Shown: piece after piece, positions 25,580 to 36,657 of the stretch
How positions within the stretch are numbered: the first letter of the stretch is position 1
Layout of the letters: each line of letters opens with the position of its first letter
Assembly (NCBI GenBank): GCA_015039315.1
Contig: WIDE01000013.1
Location: 443,521 to 507,520 of the forward strand
DNA length: 64,000 nt
DNA from: Clavulina sp. PMI_390
Taxonomy: Eukaryota; Basidiomycota; Agaricomycetes; Cantharellales; Hydnaceae
Direction: 5' to 3'
The notes under the pieces: generated by a model
Databases searched by the model: none
Told to the model about the DNA's origin: nothing
What the model saw: the letters and a program-made list of their open reading frames with translations, nothing else
Translations under genes and position numbers: made by a program

Positions 25580-26758
25580 ATGGCCAGTGCGAGCACCTCT
25601 GCGCAACCAATCTATGGAAACTATCGCTCGTATTGTCTTCTGATACAGTGCTACTCAGTCCAATTAGCTTATGATGATCGTCCTTCCTTCCAGGTATTAT
25701 CAAACGCGGCGGTCTGCTCTGCATGATGAGCGTCTTGAGCTTCTACCAGAAGATTTCTTTACTGGAAAGACCGTGCTAGACATCGGGTGCAACGAGGGAT
25801 GGGTTTCTTGCGAAATAGGTAAGCGATGCCTTACTTATCGCGAGCCTGTCGCTCCGTTGACCTCGCTATAGCACAACATCTGGGGGCCACAAAGGTGGTT
25901 GGAGTCGACATCGACTCCGCGTTAGTTGCAGCGGCATGGAAGCGTCGACGATACCTTTGGAGTCTATCCGCACCTCTTGATTCCCCTCCACCACCGCCAC
26001 CTCCTCCTTCGCCGCGTGGTGCTGGCCGGAAACGAAAGCGCGAGCAAGACGACCACAATTCCTCGCGTCGTGTCCCTCGCCTTCGAACCGATCCTTTCCA
26101 CTTTCCTATTTCGATGCAACATCTATATGGCCCCTTGCCTGTCCCGACTCCAAGACCCGAACCCGACGAGGCCAAGGAAGAAGACGAGTCCTCGACATCG
26201 TTTCCCCACAACCTCAGCTTTCGGACGGAGGATTGGCTCATGCAAACTCGCGTTGAGCAGTACCAGGTCATTCTAGCGTAGGTATCGTCGTTTCGACATC
26301 GGGCCAGGGTATCTAATCTATCACGTTCTTCACAGGTTCAGTATCACCAAGTGGGTTCACCTAAACCACGGCGACGATGGTTTGCTTCGGTTTTTCCAGC
26401 GCTGCTTCGACTCTCTCGAGCCCCAATGTGGTGCAAAGCTAGTGCTAGAACCCCAGCATTGGGAGGGGTATGCCAAAGCGAAGCGAATGGATCCTGTTAG
26501 TTTTCCCTTGCGATCTCTTCGATATCGTTCGCTGACCCTCTCTCCCACAGAAACTGAAGAAAACTGCTAGTAACTTGGAGATACGACCGGAAGACTTTGA
26601 AAAGCATCTGATGAAAATAGGGTTCATGCAGCCAACCAAGCTTGGGAGTGTAGGCGAAGGAGGTCAGTAGTCTCTGGTCACAACCTAGGCTCATTGTATT
26701 CCACCCTGACGACTCGATAGGTCTTCGAAGACCTGTTGATGTGTATGAGCGACCGTGA
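25580..26758 (+). CDS. Bin3/MePCE-type RNA methyltransferase
   Basis: Six exons fit in frame. The start MASASTSAQPIYGNYRS joins to YYQTRRSALHDERLELLP. SAM-binding motif I is KTVLDIGCNEGWVSCEIAQ, then KVVGVDIDSALVAAAWKRR. The C-terminal half has FSITKWVHLNHGDDGLLRFF, LVLEPQHWEGYAKAKR, EIRPEDFEKHLMKIGF and the terminal RPVDVYERP, all typical of the Bin3 domain. Animal and fission-yeast members methylate or bind the 5' gamma phosphate of small RNAs (7SK, U6 or telomerase RNA). The RNA target here is unknown. A Pro/Lys/Asp-rich insert of about 70 residues sits between the two halves. The stop is only 45 bp from the stop of the convergent GST gene. Confidence 0.9.
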
Positions 26759-26803
26759 CCGCACACCCGGATCGATTGCACTCGTGAATAACATTATAAT
26801 ACA

Positions 26804-27903
26804 TTATTTCTTGCTTGAAAAATCCGACATCGCATACAAGTACGGACCACCTCTTTCTATGGCCTAGCGAAAGATGGCTACTGTCAGGACTCTTGATTAC
26901 TCCGTTTTATGTAATAATGACAGCTTACCCGCTTGTATGATGGCCTTGATTGTGCGGGAGGGATGTCAAAAGCCCCGTGGAGAGTCATCTCAGAAACCAA
27001 AAAGAGGGAGACTCACAAGCTTTGTACTTTTCTCACCCATGCCTGGGTCTTCTTCCCGACAAATTGAGGGCGCCGCTTAATGGAGACTTCAAGTGGGAAG
27101 ATCATCATGAAATCTGCGCTCGTGTAGTTTGTCCCTCCAGCGAAATTTGACACGTCTGAGAAACGCTGAAGATGCGTCTCGATCTGTATGACACGGTGAG
27201 CCCATAACAGGAGATTAGGCTTGGCTACACATACCATCTCCAAGGATTTCTGAAGTGCTGGCTCTGATACTGCGGATTTTAATGAAGAAGCAAAGCGTTT
27301 AGCGAAGGGACGAAACAGCCTGGGTGCCCGGCTCGGTGCCAGTGTCATCACTAGACTAAATGTGCTGTTACCCATAAAGCTCCCCTCTGAGAAATGTGTG
27401 TCTTGACGAAAAATCAGTGTTCCAATGCATCTGAAGCTTCACTTGTTAAACTCACAGTAGGCATTATCTGCCCAGCAAGCTTCAGAGGGCTGGAACTTCC
27501 GGTCTGGGTCGTACTTGTGGAGTAGGTATTCTAACATCGTAACGAGGAATGTCAACATTACCTGAGCCGTGATGCCGCAACTCCCGCCTCGTACCTATGA
27601 TTGCCCCTGTTTCAGCAATGGTGACGTCGCCATCTGTAACAATTGGGGACTTTCCAAGAGGATGGATCTCCTTCAACTCCTTTGGAGCCTGCTGGTTGTC
27701 GTCTCGCTGATAGTGTTTGACAGTGTAGGGTACTTGGAGTTCTTCCTATAAGGGGCAGTCGCCAGTGAGATTTCATCTCATGCTAAGATAACGATAACTG
27801 GAATCACTAGAAGCCACAGAACACGCAAAGATCGAGAATTGTTCAGGTGATGAACAACTAGGCCGTTCTCGGCAGCGGGCGAAGAGGTGCTTGGAGTCGC
27901 CAT
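26804..27903 (-). CDS. glutathione S-transferase (GTT1-like)
   Basis: The start at 27903 gives MATPSTSSPAAENGLVVHH. The thioredoxin-fold half reads LNNSRSLRVLWLLEELQVPY, then HPLGKSPIVTDGDVTIAETGAI, where the Ser of NNSRS and the SPIV/ETGAI glutathione-binding elements are visible. The helical half includes FAGGTNYTSADFMMIFPLE (GST C-terminal motif). The last two introns rebuild AWVRKVQSLPSYKR-AIERGGPY, which has the standard spacing. The final exon ends at 26804 in SSKK. The enzyme probably conjugates glutathione to electrophiles or detoxifies peroxides. Membership of the GTT1-like fungal class is a pattern judgement. It is divergent from the eL42 gene and nearly overlaps the Bin3-type gene at its 3' end. 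Confidence 0.87.
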
Positions 27904-28323
27904 AAGCGTCGGGGGTGGGGTGGTAGTGTCTTCTACTTCAGACTAAAAATGCCAAGATCCCTCTCTTATGGAGCCGCTGCGTGTTTAAGCCGAGCCGGCA
28001 CTGCCACGCTTGGATCTGAGTCGGCCGCACTCATCGAACCAGCGAGGTCAACAAAACACGCGTTCACACACAACTACACGCCAGTTAAGAGCAATAGCCA
28101 GAGAAATAATATGACTCATTGGTAGAATATGTTGTGTTGAAGGATTTAGTGAAAGTAGGCCTCGGTCGCGTGGAGGCGCTTAGACGAAGCATTCAATTCG
28201 ATCACGTGAAGCTTAGGCAACAACTAGCAACTCTCTCCTCGACTCCTTCCCGTACGCTGTTTCTCAACAATTTGCTATTATCACTGTGCTGATAGGATTA
28301 TAAATCGTGTATAGCTCCCCAAA
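27904..28323. promoter_or_regulatory. divergent promoter, GST / eL42
   Basis: These 420 bases separate two start codons in opposite directions. No coding frame is seen. A sequence resembling TATAAAT occurs at about 28299, but it is only about 25 bases before the eL42 ATG, too close for a normal TATA box with a leader. Confidence 0.4.
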
Positions 28324-29025
28324 ATGGTCAACATCCCCAAGTAAGTCTTGATTTGGAGCTCCCGATTCACCTCAATTTGTTGAACATCTATCGTGCTCTA
28401 GGACCCGCCGAACCTGTAAGCATACTGTTGGATCTGAATAATTGAAGCATCAGCGATGTCCTAAATAACTGGATTTATAGACTGCAAGGGCAAGGAGTGC
28501 CGCAAGCACACGTTAGTTCCATGAGTCAACTCGTATATCCAATCATTCACTGACCTACTCTACCTATCCTTCGTATCTCACAACTTTCAATGCATCGCAC
28601 GTCTTAAACCATTGGATCGGGAATTTCCAGCCCCCACAAGGTTACTCAATACAAGACCGGGAAGGCTTCGCTGTTCGCGCAGGGGAAGCGACGATACGAC
28701 CGCAAGCAGTCCGGTTATGGTGGTCAGACAAAGCCCGTCTTCCACAAGAAGGCAAAGACGACCAAGAAGGTCGTGCTGCGGATGGAGTGCACCGTCTGCA
28801 AGTACAAAATGCAGATAGCGCTGAAGCGATGCAAGCAGTACGTTTGCTCTACCCTTCGATCGCCCATCATATCAACTCTAATCTTTCCTACGCGGTGTCT
28901 AGTTTCGAACTGGGTGGAGACAAGAAGACCAAGGGTGCCGCTCTCACTTTCGTGCGTGATCTGTTCGCTCACGAGCATTTGAAAGTTCTCGCTCTAACAT
29001 TGTACCTTTTGCCTCTTAATAGTAA
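28324..29025 (+). CDS. RPL42: 60S ribosomal protein eL42 (L44/L36a family)
   Basis: Six coding exons rebuild the protein: [40 protein letters not shown], then [20 protein letters not shown], the C-x2-C zinc-ribbon part [16 protein letters not shown] and [16 protein letters not shown]. The CxxC pairs of the zinc ribbon are present. The last intron (GTGCGT...CTAAC...AATAG) ends directly before TAA at 29023, so the stop codon stands alone in the last exon. Without this splice the frame would run on for about 50 unrelated residues. Residue 56 is Pro (TKPVF), the form found in cycloheximide-sensitive yeasts. The protein sits at the ribosomal E site. Confidence 0.95.
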
Positions 29026-29446
29026 TTTACTTAACCTCATCCTGCTTTCCTGCCCTCGCTCTTCCGTTGGCTCTTCCGATGTACATTCGTCCTATGCCAT
29101 TATGTCATGCGCCTATCTACTCTCTTAGCATCTCAATTGGCCAATCATGCACATCATCCAACTGCGTGATACCATCCAACCGTCCCGACTGGGGCTCACA
29201 TGCGTGTACAAAAATTGATTGGATCACCTGCGAAGTAAATAATATAGGAATGCGATATACATATAGAGCATAAGTTGCGGTAAAGGGTGGAACATAGTTT
29301 GGCAGAGCAGAAATGCAAGTGAGGAACTCAGTCTATGGATGGGCGAACATGAGTGCTGGAGGGAGAAGATAGATAAGGAAAAATGTCCTAGTACTCATGC
29401 AAAATGCGACAAGATGAGCTAACAAAACCTCGCAGCTGTCTCCACA
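29026..29446. other. convergent 3' flanks, eL42 and BIR1
   Basis: This is noncoding space between the eL42 stop (plus) and the BIR1 stop (minus). It has no supported gene. Confidence 0.4.
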
Positions 29447-32400
29447 TCAGAAGGGATCCTGCCCGTCAGAGTGCGCCCCAGCTCCAGACATCTTGAGGTG
29501 ATTCATGATAATTGCCCGATTCCTCGCGCCTTCCTCGCGCAGCTCCCTTAGCATCCTCTCGCCCTCTGCGCGCACCTCGTCGTGTTTCCGCTGTGCCTCA
29601 GCGCGGATAAACTCCTCGAGTGTGCTATTGAGCTGGTCGTCTGTGAGTCCAGAGGTGGGTGCTAGACTAGAGATCGAGGTGGATGACACAATGAAAGGAG
29701 CGACAGTTTGTAGGGTGTCGAGGGCGTCAGGATTGAGGGGTTGTGAGTTGGCAGGAGGAAGCAGGGGCTCGCTGTCAGCCGAGCTTGTAGAGCCAATAGA
29801 GGTAGAAGGGAGGAGGCCTGGGACTCTAGAAGGGGAGTCTTGGCGTGATGCCGAGGTGCGCTCCCTTGAGGCTGGGGGATGTGAATCGAACGACTTGGTG
29901 CCTCGGATGGGCGCAGAAGCTACTCGAGAAGTAGGAGGATCAACCTCCATCAGACTCTGGGTCATCCCCACTTGCTTCGATTTGCCCTTTGGTGTTGGAA
30001 TCCTTGAGGGTTGTGGTGATCCAGCTCTGGGCGTGCCATCCACATCTCGTCTCGGTGAAAGATATGCATAAGTATCCTCATCTCGCACACGATCTCGCTC
30101 GGGGCTTCTTGGGGGCCGGACAGGTCGAGGCGGCGTGGCGAACATCATCACGTCCTCGTCCTCCTCGATTTTCACTTCAGGAGTACGTGTGGTAGAGGTG
30201 GACGGCGGGTTTGAGTGGCTGCTGCTGCCTTTACTCGTCCGCAAAGGTGCAATAATACGAGGGAGGGATTGTTGCTCAGCTCCATCACTAGAACCAGACA
30301 CCACTCGATTGGCTTTCAGGCCTGCCACTACCCTTCTAGCACTGAGAGTCCCGCCAGATGTCTTGCTCTGCTTAGCCAGTTCCCTCCAGCCATTAACAAC
30401 AGGACGCTCGCTTGGTGCAGGCATAGGAGCATCTCGCCCAAAGTCAGGAGGAGGGATAACATGAGTGGAACTGGATGATGTATGGTGCGAGCTCGAAGGC
30501 TTCTTTGGTTGTGGAGTCACCTCGTTCAAAGCCTCCGTCTCTGGTTCCGACCCACTGTTAGGAGGCCGCAAGGCATCTTGTTTGGACGATGAAGAAGGTT
30601 TGGGCGCACGTGCGTGCTTAGCTTTGGACGGCCGGGTGGGTGGTAATGCAGGGGCCTCAGCTTCGCTCTCAGTAGCTACCACCGACGCAGCACGACCTCT
30701 AGTGCTTTTGGTCAAGGATGATGCAGGTTTCCGAGAGGCAGAGGAGTGAGCTGGCTCGGCGTCGGAGACAGGACCGAGACGAGCTGCACCACGAGCGGCT
30801 GCAGCGTTTATAAGCTCATCAATATCGGTCTCGACGTCTGTGGCAGTATCTCGAGCTTTCTTTGCAGAAGAGGAACGTGCTGGAGTGCGCGTGGAACGTC
30901 GGAGGGACGCATCTTCTGTGGCGTCATCTGCAGTAACAGTCTTCCTGCCTCGAGAACGTGCCTTGGTCTCCTGTGATGACTCGAGTGCAGAGTTGTCCTC
31001 GTCTTCGTCACTTGCCACTGACGGAGCCCGCGAAGATGCGCGAGTGTTCCGCCCTTTGGTGGCTTTTTTTGCGGCGGGAGTCTTCGAGGAACGCTGGACT
31101 GAGCTAGCGCGAGATGTGCGACGCGGCTGGTGCTCGTTGTCAGTGTCGCTAGCGACTTGGCTGATGGCCAGCTCGTCAGGGCTTGATTCATCCTCCTGTT
31201 TAGGACGGCGACTACTCTGGGCCTTTGGAGCTCGCGAGGCCCGCTTTGCTTTCGTCTTTGGCTCGGGCGGGGGAGTGGGGATGCTAAGTTCCTCTTCTTC
31301 TTCGTCTGATATAGGTATTTTCGCCTTCGGTTTTGCCTTGGCTTTTGCTTTGCCTTGGGAACCCTTTGTCTTCGGGGCCTCGCTCTCAGACTCGGTAGCT
31401 ACCTTGCCCTTCTTGCCCTTGGTAGCAGCAGCAGGAGGGATAGAGGCTTCGCGATCATCTACCGAGATGGGTTGGGATGATGAAGGATTCTTCTTGGGTC
31501 GCCCCCGTCGTTTAGGAGCCTCAGGCTCCGCTCCAGAATCCGCCTCAAGTTCACTCTGAGGATGGCGGGAGGCGCGCGATGGGGGAGGGCGACTGCTGAA
31601 ACAAATATTAAATATGGAGAATTGCGTAACCATATAATCAGCGCAGTCATACCTGGTTGCAACTGAGGCTCTTGAAGAGCTCTTTGACACTGTGCGAGCA
31701 GTACGTTTCTTCTTCTTATCATTTTCTCCTCGGCCACAAGCCTCTATGAATGGACACGCCTCCTCACCACGACGATGCTCCTCCCTACGTCAAGTTGAAT
31801 GTGAACAAAGAAGGCCGAAGGCTCGATATAGCGAAAACAGGCTCACAAGGGGTCATCATGCATAGTCCAACCACCAAGTTCACGATCGCAATAGAAGCAG
31901 GTAGTGAGGTCCTCACTACCAGGCTCAGGGGTGTGTATGAAGCCAGCTCGGGCGAGATCTTCAGACGTGCATGTACTACCTTTCACACCGTCAAAGGGCC
32001 AGTCGCGAAAGGTCTGTAACCGAGCCTCATAGCGCGCCTGATCTGTTGGGATTCGATCTTCCGTCGCGAACTTCCACCTACAGCCAGGGGTGAATGCTCC
32101 AGTCAACAAACACAACCGGTCAGAATTGAGTGACTAGGTAGCGCACGTGACGTTTTTTCCTTTACCCTTGCGGTCTTTCTCGAGAGTGCATCGAGCGGCG
32201 GCCCATGCACATTCGTCCTCGGCTCGTTCGTAATGCTCCTGGAATGGATTATCGGTCTTCTCCCAGCTTCCAAGTCCCTTTCCACAACAGAAGCATTCCA
32301 CACGGTCTACTGAGTTGGGCTCGGGGGCGAAGAAGAAACCAGCTGCGGCTAGAGCGCGAGGTGTTGGTTCCCAAGATTCAGGATGTGGCCAGTGATAAGT

Positions 32401-32502
32401 CTTTGTCGCGCGCGGATTCCTCGCTGTAGGCACTACAATCTTTCTTCCCTTGAAAGAGTCCACGCGATGGGTGAGATACGCGTAGTCAGGCCCCGCGTCC
32501 AT
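29447..32502 (-). CDS. BIR1: BIR1/survivin-type protein with two BIR domains
   Basis: The start at 32502 gives MDAGPDYAYLTHRVDSFKGR. BIR domain 1 has VECFCCGKGLGSWEKTDNPF, then QEHYERAEDEC (zinc ligands C-x2-C...H...C). After an intron, BIR domain 2 has TTCFYCDRELGGWTMHDDPL. A further splice supplies EEHRRRGEEACPF, which completes its ligands. Another intron leads to a 700-residue Ser/Lys/Ala-rich, mostly disordered region with an AT-hook-like PKRRGRPKKN. The end is a charged helix (RKHDEVRAEGERMLRELREE). Two BIR domains followed by a long disordered part is the layout of fungal Bir1/Cut17, the survivin subunit of the Aurora B chromosomal passenger complex at centromeres and the spindle midzone. 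The C-terminal helix may bind INCENP-like partners. Confidence 0.88.
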
Positions 32503-32746
32503 GGAGGGCGTCTGGATTGTATGAGCTTGCTTGGCTATGTAAACAAATACAATGCCTAACAAAACAGAACAGCCTTCAGTTTCTTGGCCCAACAATTCAA
32601 GGGATTATGATTATTCAATCGATACCTCACGCTATAAATTACACAAATATTTACCCATTCTTTCGTCCGGCTTCTATTCGATCGGCTTCCCCCAACGGAA
32701 GATTGTGATATTTCTTCTCCTCATTTCCCATACTATTAGACGACCA

Positions 32747-34404
32747 TTAGGTATTACAGAGGGCTTTAATACGGGCCGCCAGCTCATTAAAGTTATTCTC
32801 TATGGTGGTAAGATATTCAGGTGTATTGAGATCGAGGCGGTTACCTGGTATTGACAAACCAGGAATGTCAGCTCCCACCACCAAATGGATTCAGCTCGGG
32901 GCCCAGTGGCCCACTTACCGGGAAGTACTTCCAGCATGAATGATGGCGCATATTGGGGGAATGCACTGTGCTCTGGTATCGATGTGTCGAGAGCCAATGG
33001 GCTACCACACTACAACTTCATGATTCAACACGCATGGCCAACGTAATGAGAAGAGCGCGGAGACACTGACCGCAACTGAGGTAAGATACGCCCAGGCTCT
33101 AGCGGCGTTGGGAGAATCATAGCCGCCTAGTGGGACCGATTCAGCCAAGGCTTCGACGATTTATTCAAGTTAATGGTGAACTCACCGCCTCCCAGTAGCA
33201 ACGTCGGTACACCCCAATTTATTACGTCCCCAACAACATTACCCAACGATCCAGCTGAGCTAACATCTAGCCCAAGATTCCACACCGCGCAAGGGTCCCC
33301 CGCAAGACCATCCACTCCACATTGCAGGACGACAAAATCAGGTGAAAATGCATCCTTCACCGGGACGACACAGTTTTTCCATACATAATGAAGAGAATCA
33401 TTTGATGCTCCTTCGAGGAGGGGGATGGCTAGGTTGAATGGATTAGGTGTATCCACAGGCGTCAATGCTGCATGAGGTGAGGTAGGGTAGAAGCCCGGGG
33501 CAGCATGGTGAATCGACAGCGTCAGGACTGAGGGCGATTTTGAAGCCGTCATAAAAGCTTCGGAAACACCATCGGAGAAATGAAGATCGAGATCAATGTA
33601 CATCTGCCGACCCATAAGCAATTGAGTGCACACAAGAGAACTGTCCAAACGCTGCTCACGATTTTTGGTCTTGGTAGTATCCTCCTCAAACTCAACAGCG
33701 CAAGATTACAATCGTTCACGTAGCAGTAGCCAGAGGCTTTGCTTTTCGATGCATGGTGCCTAGTTTTCAGTCAGTCGAGCGCTATGAGCAGCCTGAGGCA
33801 TCGCAGCAAGTAAACCTTCCGCCATCCCACACAATTGACACATCAGCTTGCTTCGACTTGAGTAAAGCAACTGCATTTAGCACAGCACCGCCCAGTAGCG
33901 TGACGTAGGACTTCAGCTCGGGGAAATAAGGGCAATCCTAAATGATCATTCGGAATAATGAGGACCAGGGCGACTGACGAATGCTGTGGTGACCTTACAT
34001 CCTCGAGACCGAACTCTTCGGCCTGAGATGATTCGTCTTCTTGGCCGTTCCACTTGAGAAGGAAGTCTTAAATAGATGTTGAGAGGAGGGATTGATCACT
34101 CAGAAACCAAGAGCGGTGTGCGCGATGCGATGGCACCAACCGATGTATTCAGAGTCGTGGAAGAGACATAGATCGGAAGAAGTAGCAGCAGAAGGTTTGA
34201 AAGCTCTAAGATTGGGTAGAGTTTCAGCCTTGAAGAATCCCAAGGCATTGGCCAACGCGTGAACCATCGGTGAGCGTCCTCGATTTGATGGAAGAGCCGC
34301 CGATGCCTGAACACACCATTAACATGGTCTGTGTAGATAACTATGAGATTTCCCACCTTGGCTAGTGTCTCAGACACGACGTATGCAACTCGTGGTCTGG
34401 ACAT
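32747..34404 (-). CDS. class I histone deacetylase (HDAC8/HOS-like)
   Basis: The start at 34404 gives MSRPRVAYVVSETLAK, and splicing then gives ALPSNRGRSPMVHALA. Conserved HDAC blocks follow: LFHDSEYI, VSIVWDGGRHHASKSKASG (catalytic His-His pair), YCYVND, YIDLDLHFSDGVSEAF (zinc Asp and His kept; the next His-Gly of the usual HHGDG is Phe-Ser), LQCGVDGLAGDP and the catalytic Tyr in LLGGGGYDSPNAARAW, restored by an intron inside GGGG. The end EYLTTIENNFNELAARIK resembles HDAC8-type tails. The enzyme removes acetyl groups from lysines. The altered DLHFSDG loop suggests the divergent basidiomycete HOS-like branch rather than RPD3. Its start codon is only 74 bp from that of SAM50. Confidence 0.9.
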
Positions 34405-34478
34405 GGTTGGCGTTGTCACCCGTTGTGACGGCGTGAGGGAGTTGGTGTTCGGTATCAACAAGTGCAACGCATCCAAGG
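34405..34478. promoter_or_regulatory. 74-bp divergent promoter, HDAC / SAM50
   Basis: The two start codons, 34404 (minus) and 34479 (plus), leave only 74 bases between them. Promoters and leaders of both genes must share or overlap this space, or extend into the partner's transcript. No TATA box is seen. Confidence 0.5.
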
Positions 34479-36487
34479 ATGGACGATGTGAGCTAAAATA
34501 TCTTGCCAACGACTCCATTCCAACATTCTTTTCATAGCTAAGAAGCGGTACAGGGATAGAACTAAAGCCTCCACTGGCCAATACTGCCGCTCGGAGAGAC
34601 AATGAGCCTTCAGAAGAAGAGCAGCTACGCCAGTGGCAGCAAGAAAGACAAGAGCGCCGGCTGCGTGGGGAATACCAGGCTGCCTCGCGTAGATTAAGCT
34701 CAGTAGTGCGTTTTCACCTGATTCGAGTGTCTATGTCTCCTCTTATCTGTCTGTTACTAGGTTGGTGCTAGCATGCAATCTTCTGCGCGACTGGCGGATG
34801 TCCGTGTACAAGGAGCACAGGCGACCCGCACTTCTTTCCTCGACTTCCTTATACGGCCTCATATATCCTCCAATGCCACTCCCTCTGCAATTGACGGGAC
34901 GATGGAAGATGTCATGCGTCGAGTGTCGAGGATCACTGGACATCTTGAGCAGACCGACATCTTTGCTTCTGTCCAGCCGGCTCTTGAGAGAAGTCGGTCT
35001 CCCCTCGCTGAAGATGGCGACCTTGACCTTGTCCTACGAGTGAAAGAGCGATCTCGATTGTTCTTGAAGGGAGCTACCGAGACTGGTAATGGAGAAGGGA
35101 CTGCAGTGAGTGCTTTCTTGTGCAGTTATATTTATGCATTTTGCCGACCGGGGTCTAGTCTGCCACAGCGAAAATAAGGAATGCTTTTGGAGGCGCAGAG
35201 ACCCTTGAAGGGACCATGTCCTTTGGGACCACTACTCGCAGGTCATTCCAAGTACGGCTTGAGGCCCCCCTCACACCATCCCTAAGAACAACGGGAGAAA
35301 TCAGCGCGTTCCAGTTTGACAGAGATCAGACTGTTTTTGCGAGCTCCACAGAGAGTGTCGTGGGCGCCCGTGCATCCGTCAAAGTAAGTGTTTGGTTCTA
35401 CCAGGATGCAAAAGTACTCATGAATATTGTAGACGAGCTCCGCTCTTGGTGCTCACGAGCTTGCATACGAGGCTGCACTCCGCAGAATCAAGGATCTTTC
35501 CCCTTTGGTCTCTCCCAGGTACGTCATCTGTATTCTATGGTCATGGTTCATTGACACTAATCCTGCACTAGTTTACGCGAAGCTGCTGGCCAAAGCATCA
35601 AATCCAGCGTGTCCCATACACTTATTCGAGACTCTAGAGACCTGCATACGATGGGGAGCACCGGAGCATACTTCAAACTAGCCCAGGTTCAATTCCCAAC
35701 AATATGCCCATCGCTCTAGTAGGCTAACCCGTCCATAGGAAATTGCTGGTCTTGGAGGCGACGCCCACCATTTCAAGACCGAAACTGATTTCTCAATATC
35801 CCGATTGGTGCATCCTGGCATGGTCAATTGCTTTCTACTCTAACATACAGTTGCTCGCCCACGCTAATCCCATGGTCAACAGACGCTTTCCCTTACTGCT
35901 CGTGCAGGGTCCCTCATCCCGTTATTCGGCAAACAAACGCTCTTCAACGACAGATTCCAGCTAGGCGGTCCCACCAGCCTCCGCATGTTCAGACACAACG
36001 GTCTTGGGCCCAAAGATGGCGGTACGAGTTTCCAGCTTCCTGGACCGGGTTGGTGTCACATCCTTGGTTGACCTTGTGTCTGACTCTCATATTGTTCGTG
36101 CATACCTCAGGTGACTCCCTCGGCGGAGAGCTCATGTGGGCTGGTGGTCTTAGTCTAATCAGTGACATTCCGACCAGAGCACATTGGCCTCTCAAAAGTC
36201 ATCTATTCTTAAATGCAGGGAGGCTGGACCGACTAGACCTCAGTATGCTGACTTGGCTATGGCCTCAGAGATCCCAATTACTGACATGCGTTTGCACTTT
36301 AGATAACTCTCTCGCGAAAACAGCCCACGACCTATTCTCCAAACCTGTTGTTTCAGCTGGAGTGGGCCTTATTTACAGATTGGATCCTATCCGAGTGGAG
36401 CTTAACTTTGGCGTGCCTCTTGTGGCGTCGAAAAGCGATAAAATGCGTAGAGGGTTCCAGATGGGGATTGGGTTGGAGTTCTTATGA
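34479..36487 (+). CDS. SAM50: mitochondrial outer-membrane assembly factor SAM50 (Tob55)
   Basis: A minimal first exon, 34479-34487 (MDD), and a 50-nt intron open the frame LRSGTGIELKPPLANTAAR. Further exons give a POTRA-like part (SSARLADVRVQGAQATRTSF) and the Omp85 beta-barrel. The barrel includes the strongly conserved GGPTSLRMFRHNGLGPKDGG, DSLGGELMWAGG, LKSHLFLNAGRL and the final strand FQMGIGLEFL, which ends in a hydrophobic residue as barrel proteins do. SAM50 inserts beta-barrel proteins into the outer mitochondrial membrane as the core of the SAM complex. The start is inferred from splice signals, since no in-frame ATG occurs in the second exon before the conserved part. The gene is complete. 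Confidence 0.9.
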
Positions 36488-36657
36488 TACAGAGAGAATA
36501 ATCATTATTGCGCGAATCATGAAATTATATGCATGTTTTTCTAGAGAAAACATCTACCCATCAGAGAATCATCAGTAAAAACGCGCAAGAACAACATGGG
36601 CGGACGTGCTCACCAAGGAATAGGTAACCATGGCCAGACTCGCAAAGGTCATACCAA

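Noticed and set aside
30840..31559. Open frame of 239 codons on the plus strand
   Set aside because: It is antisense to the Ser/Lys/Ala-rich part of BIR1; low-complexity codons keep the opposite strand open. It has no domain.
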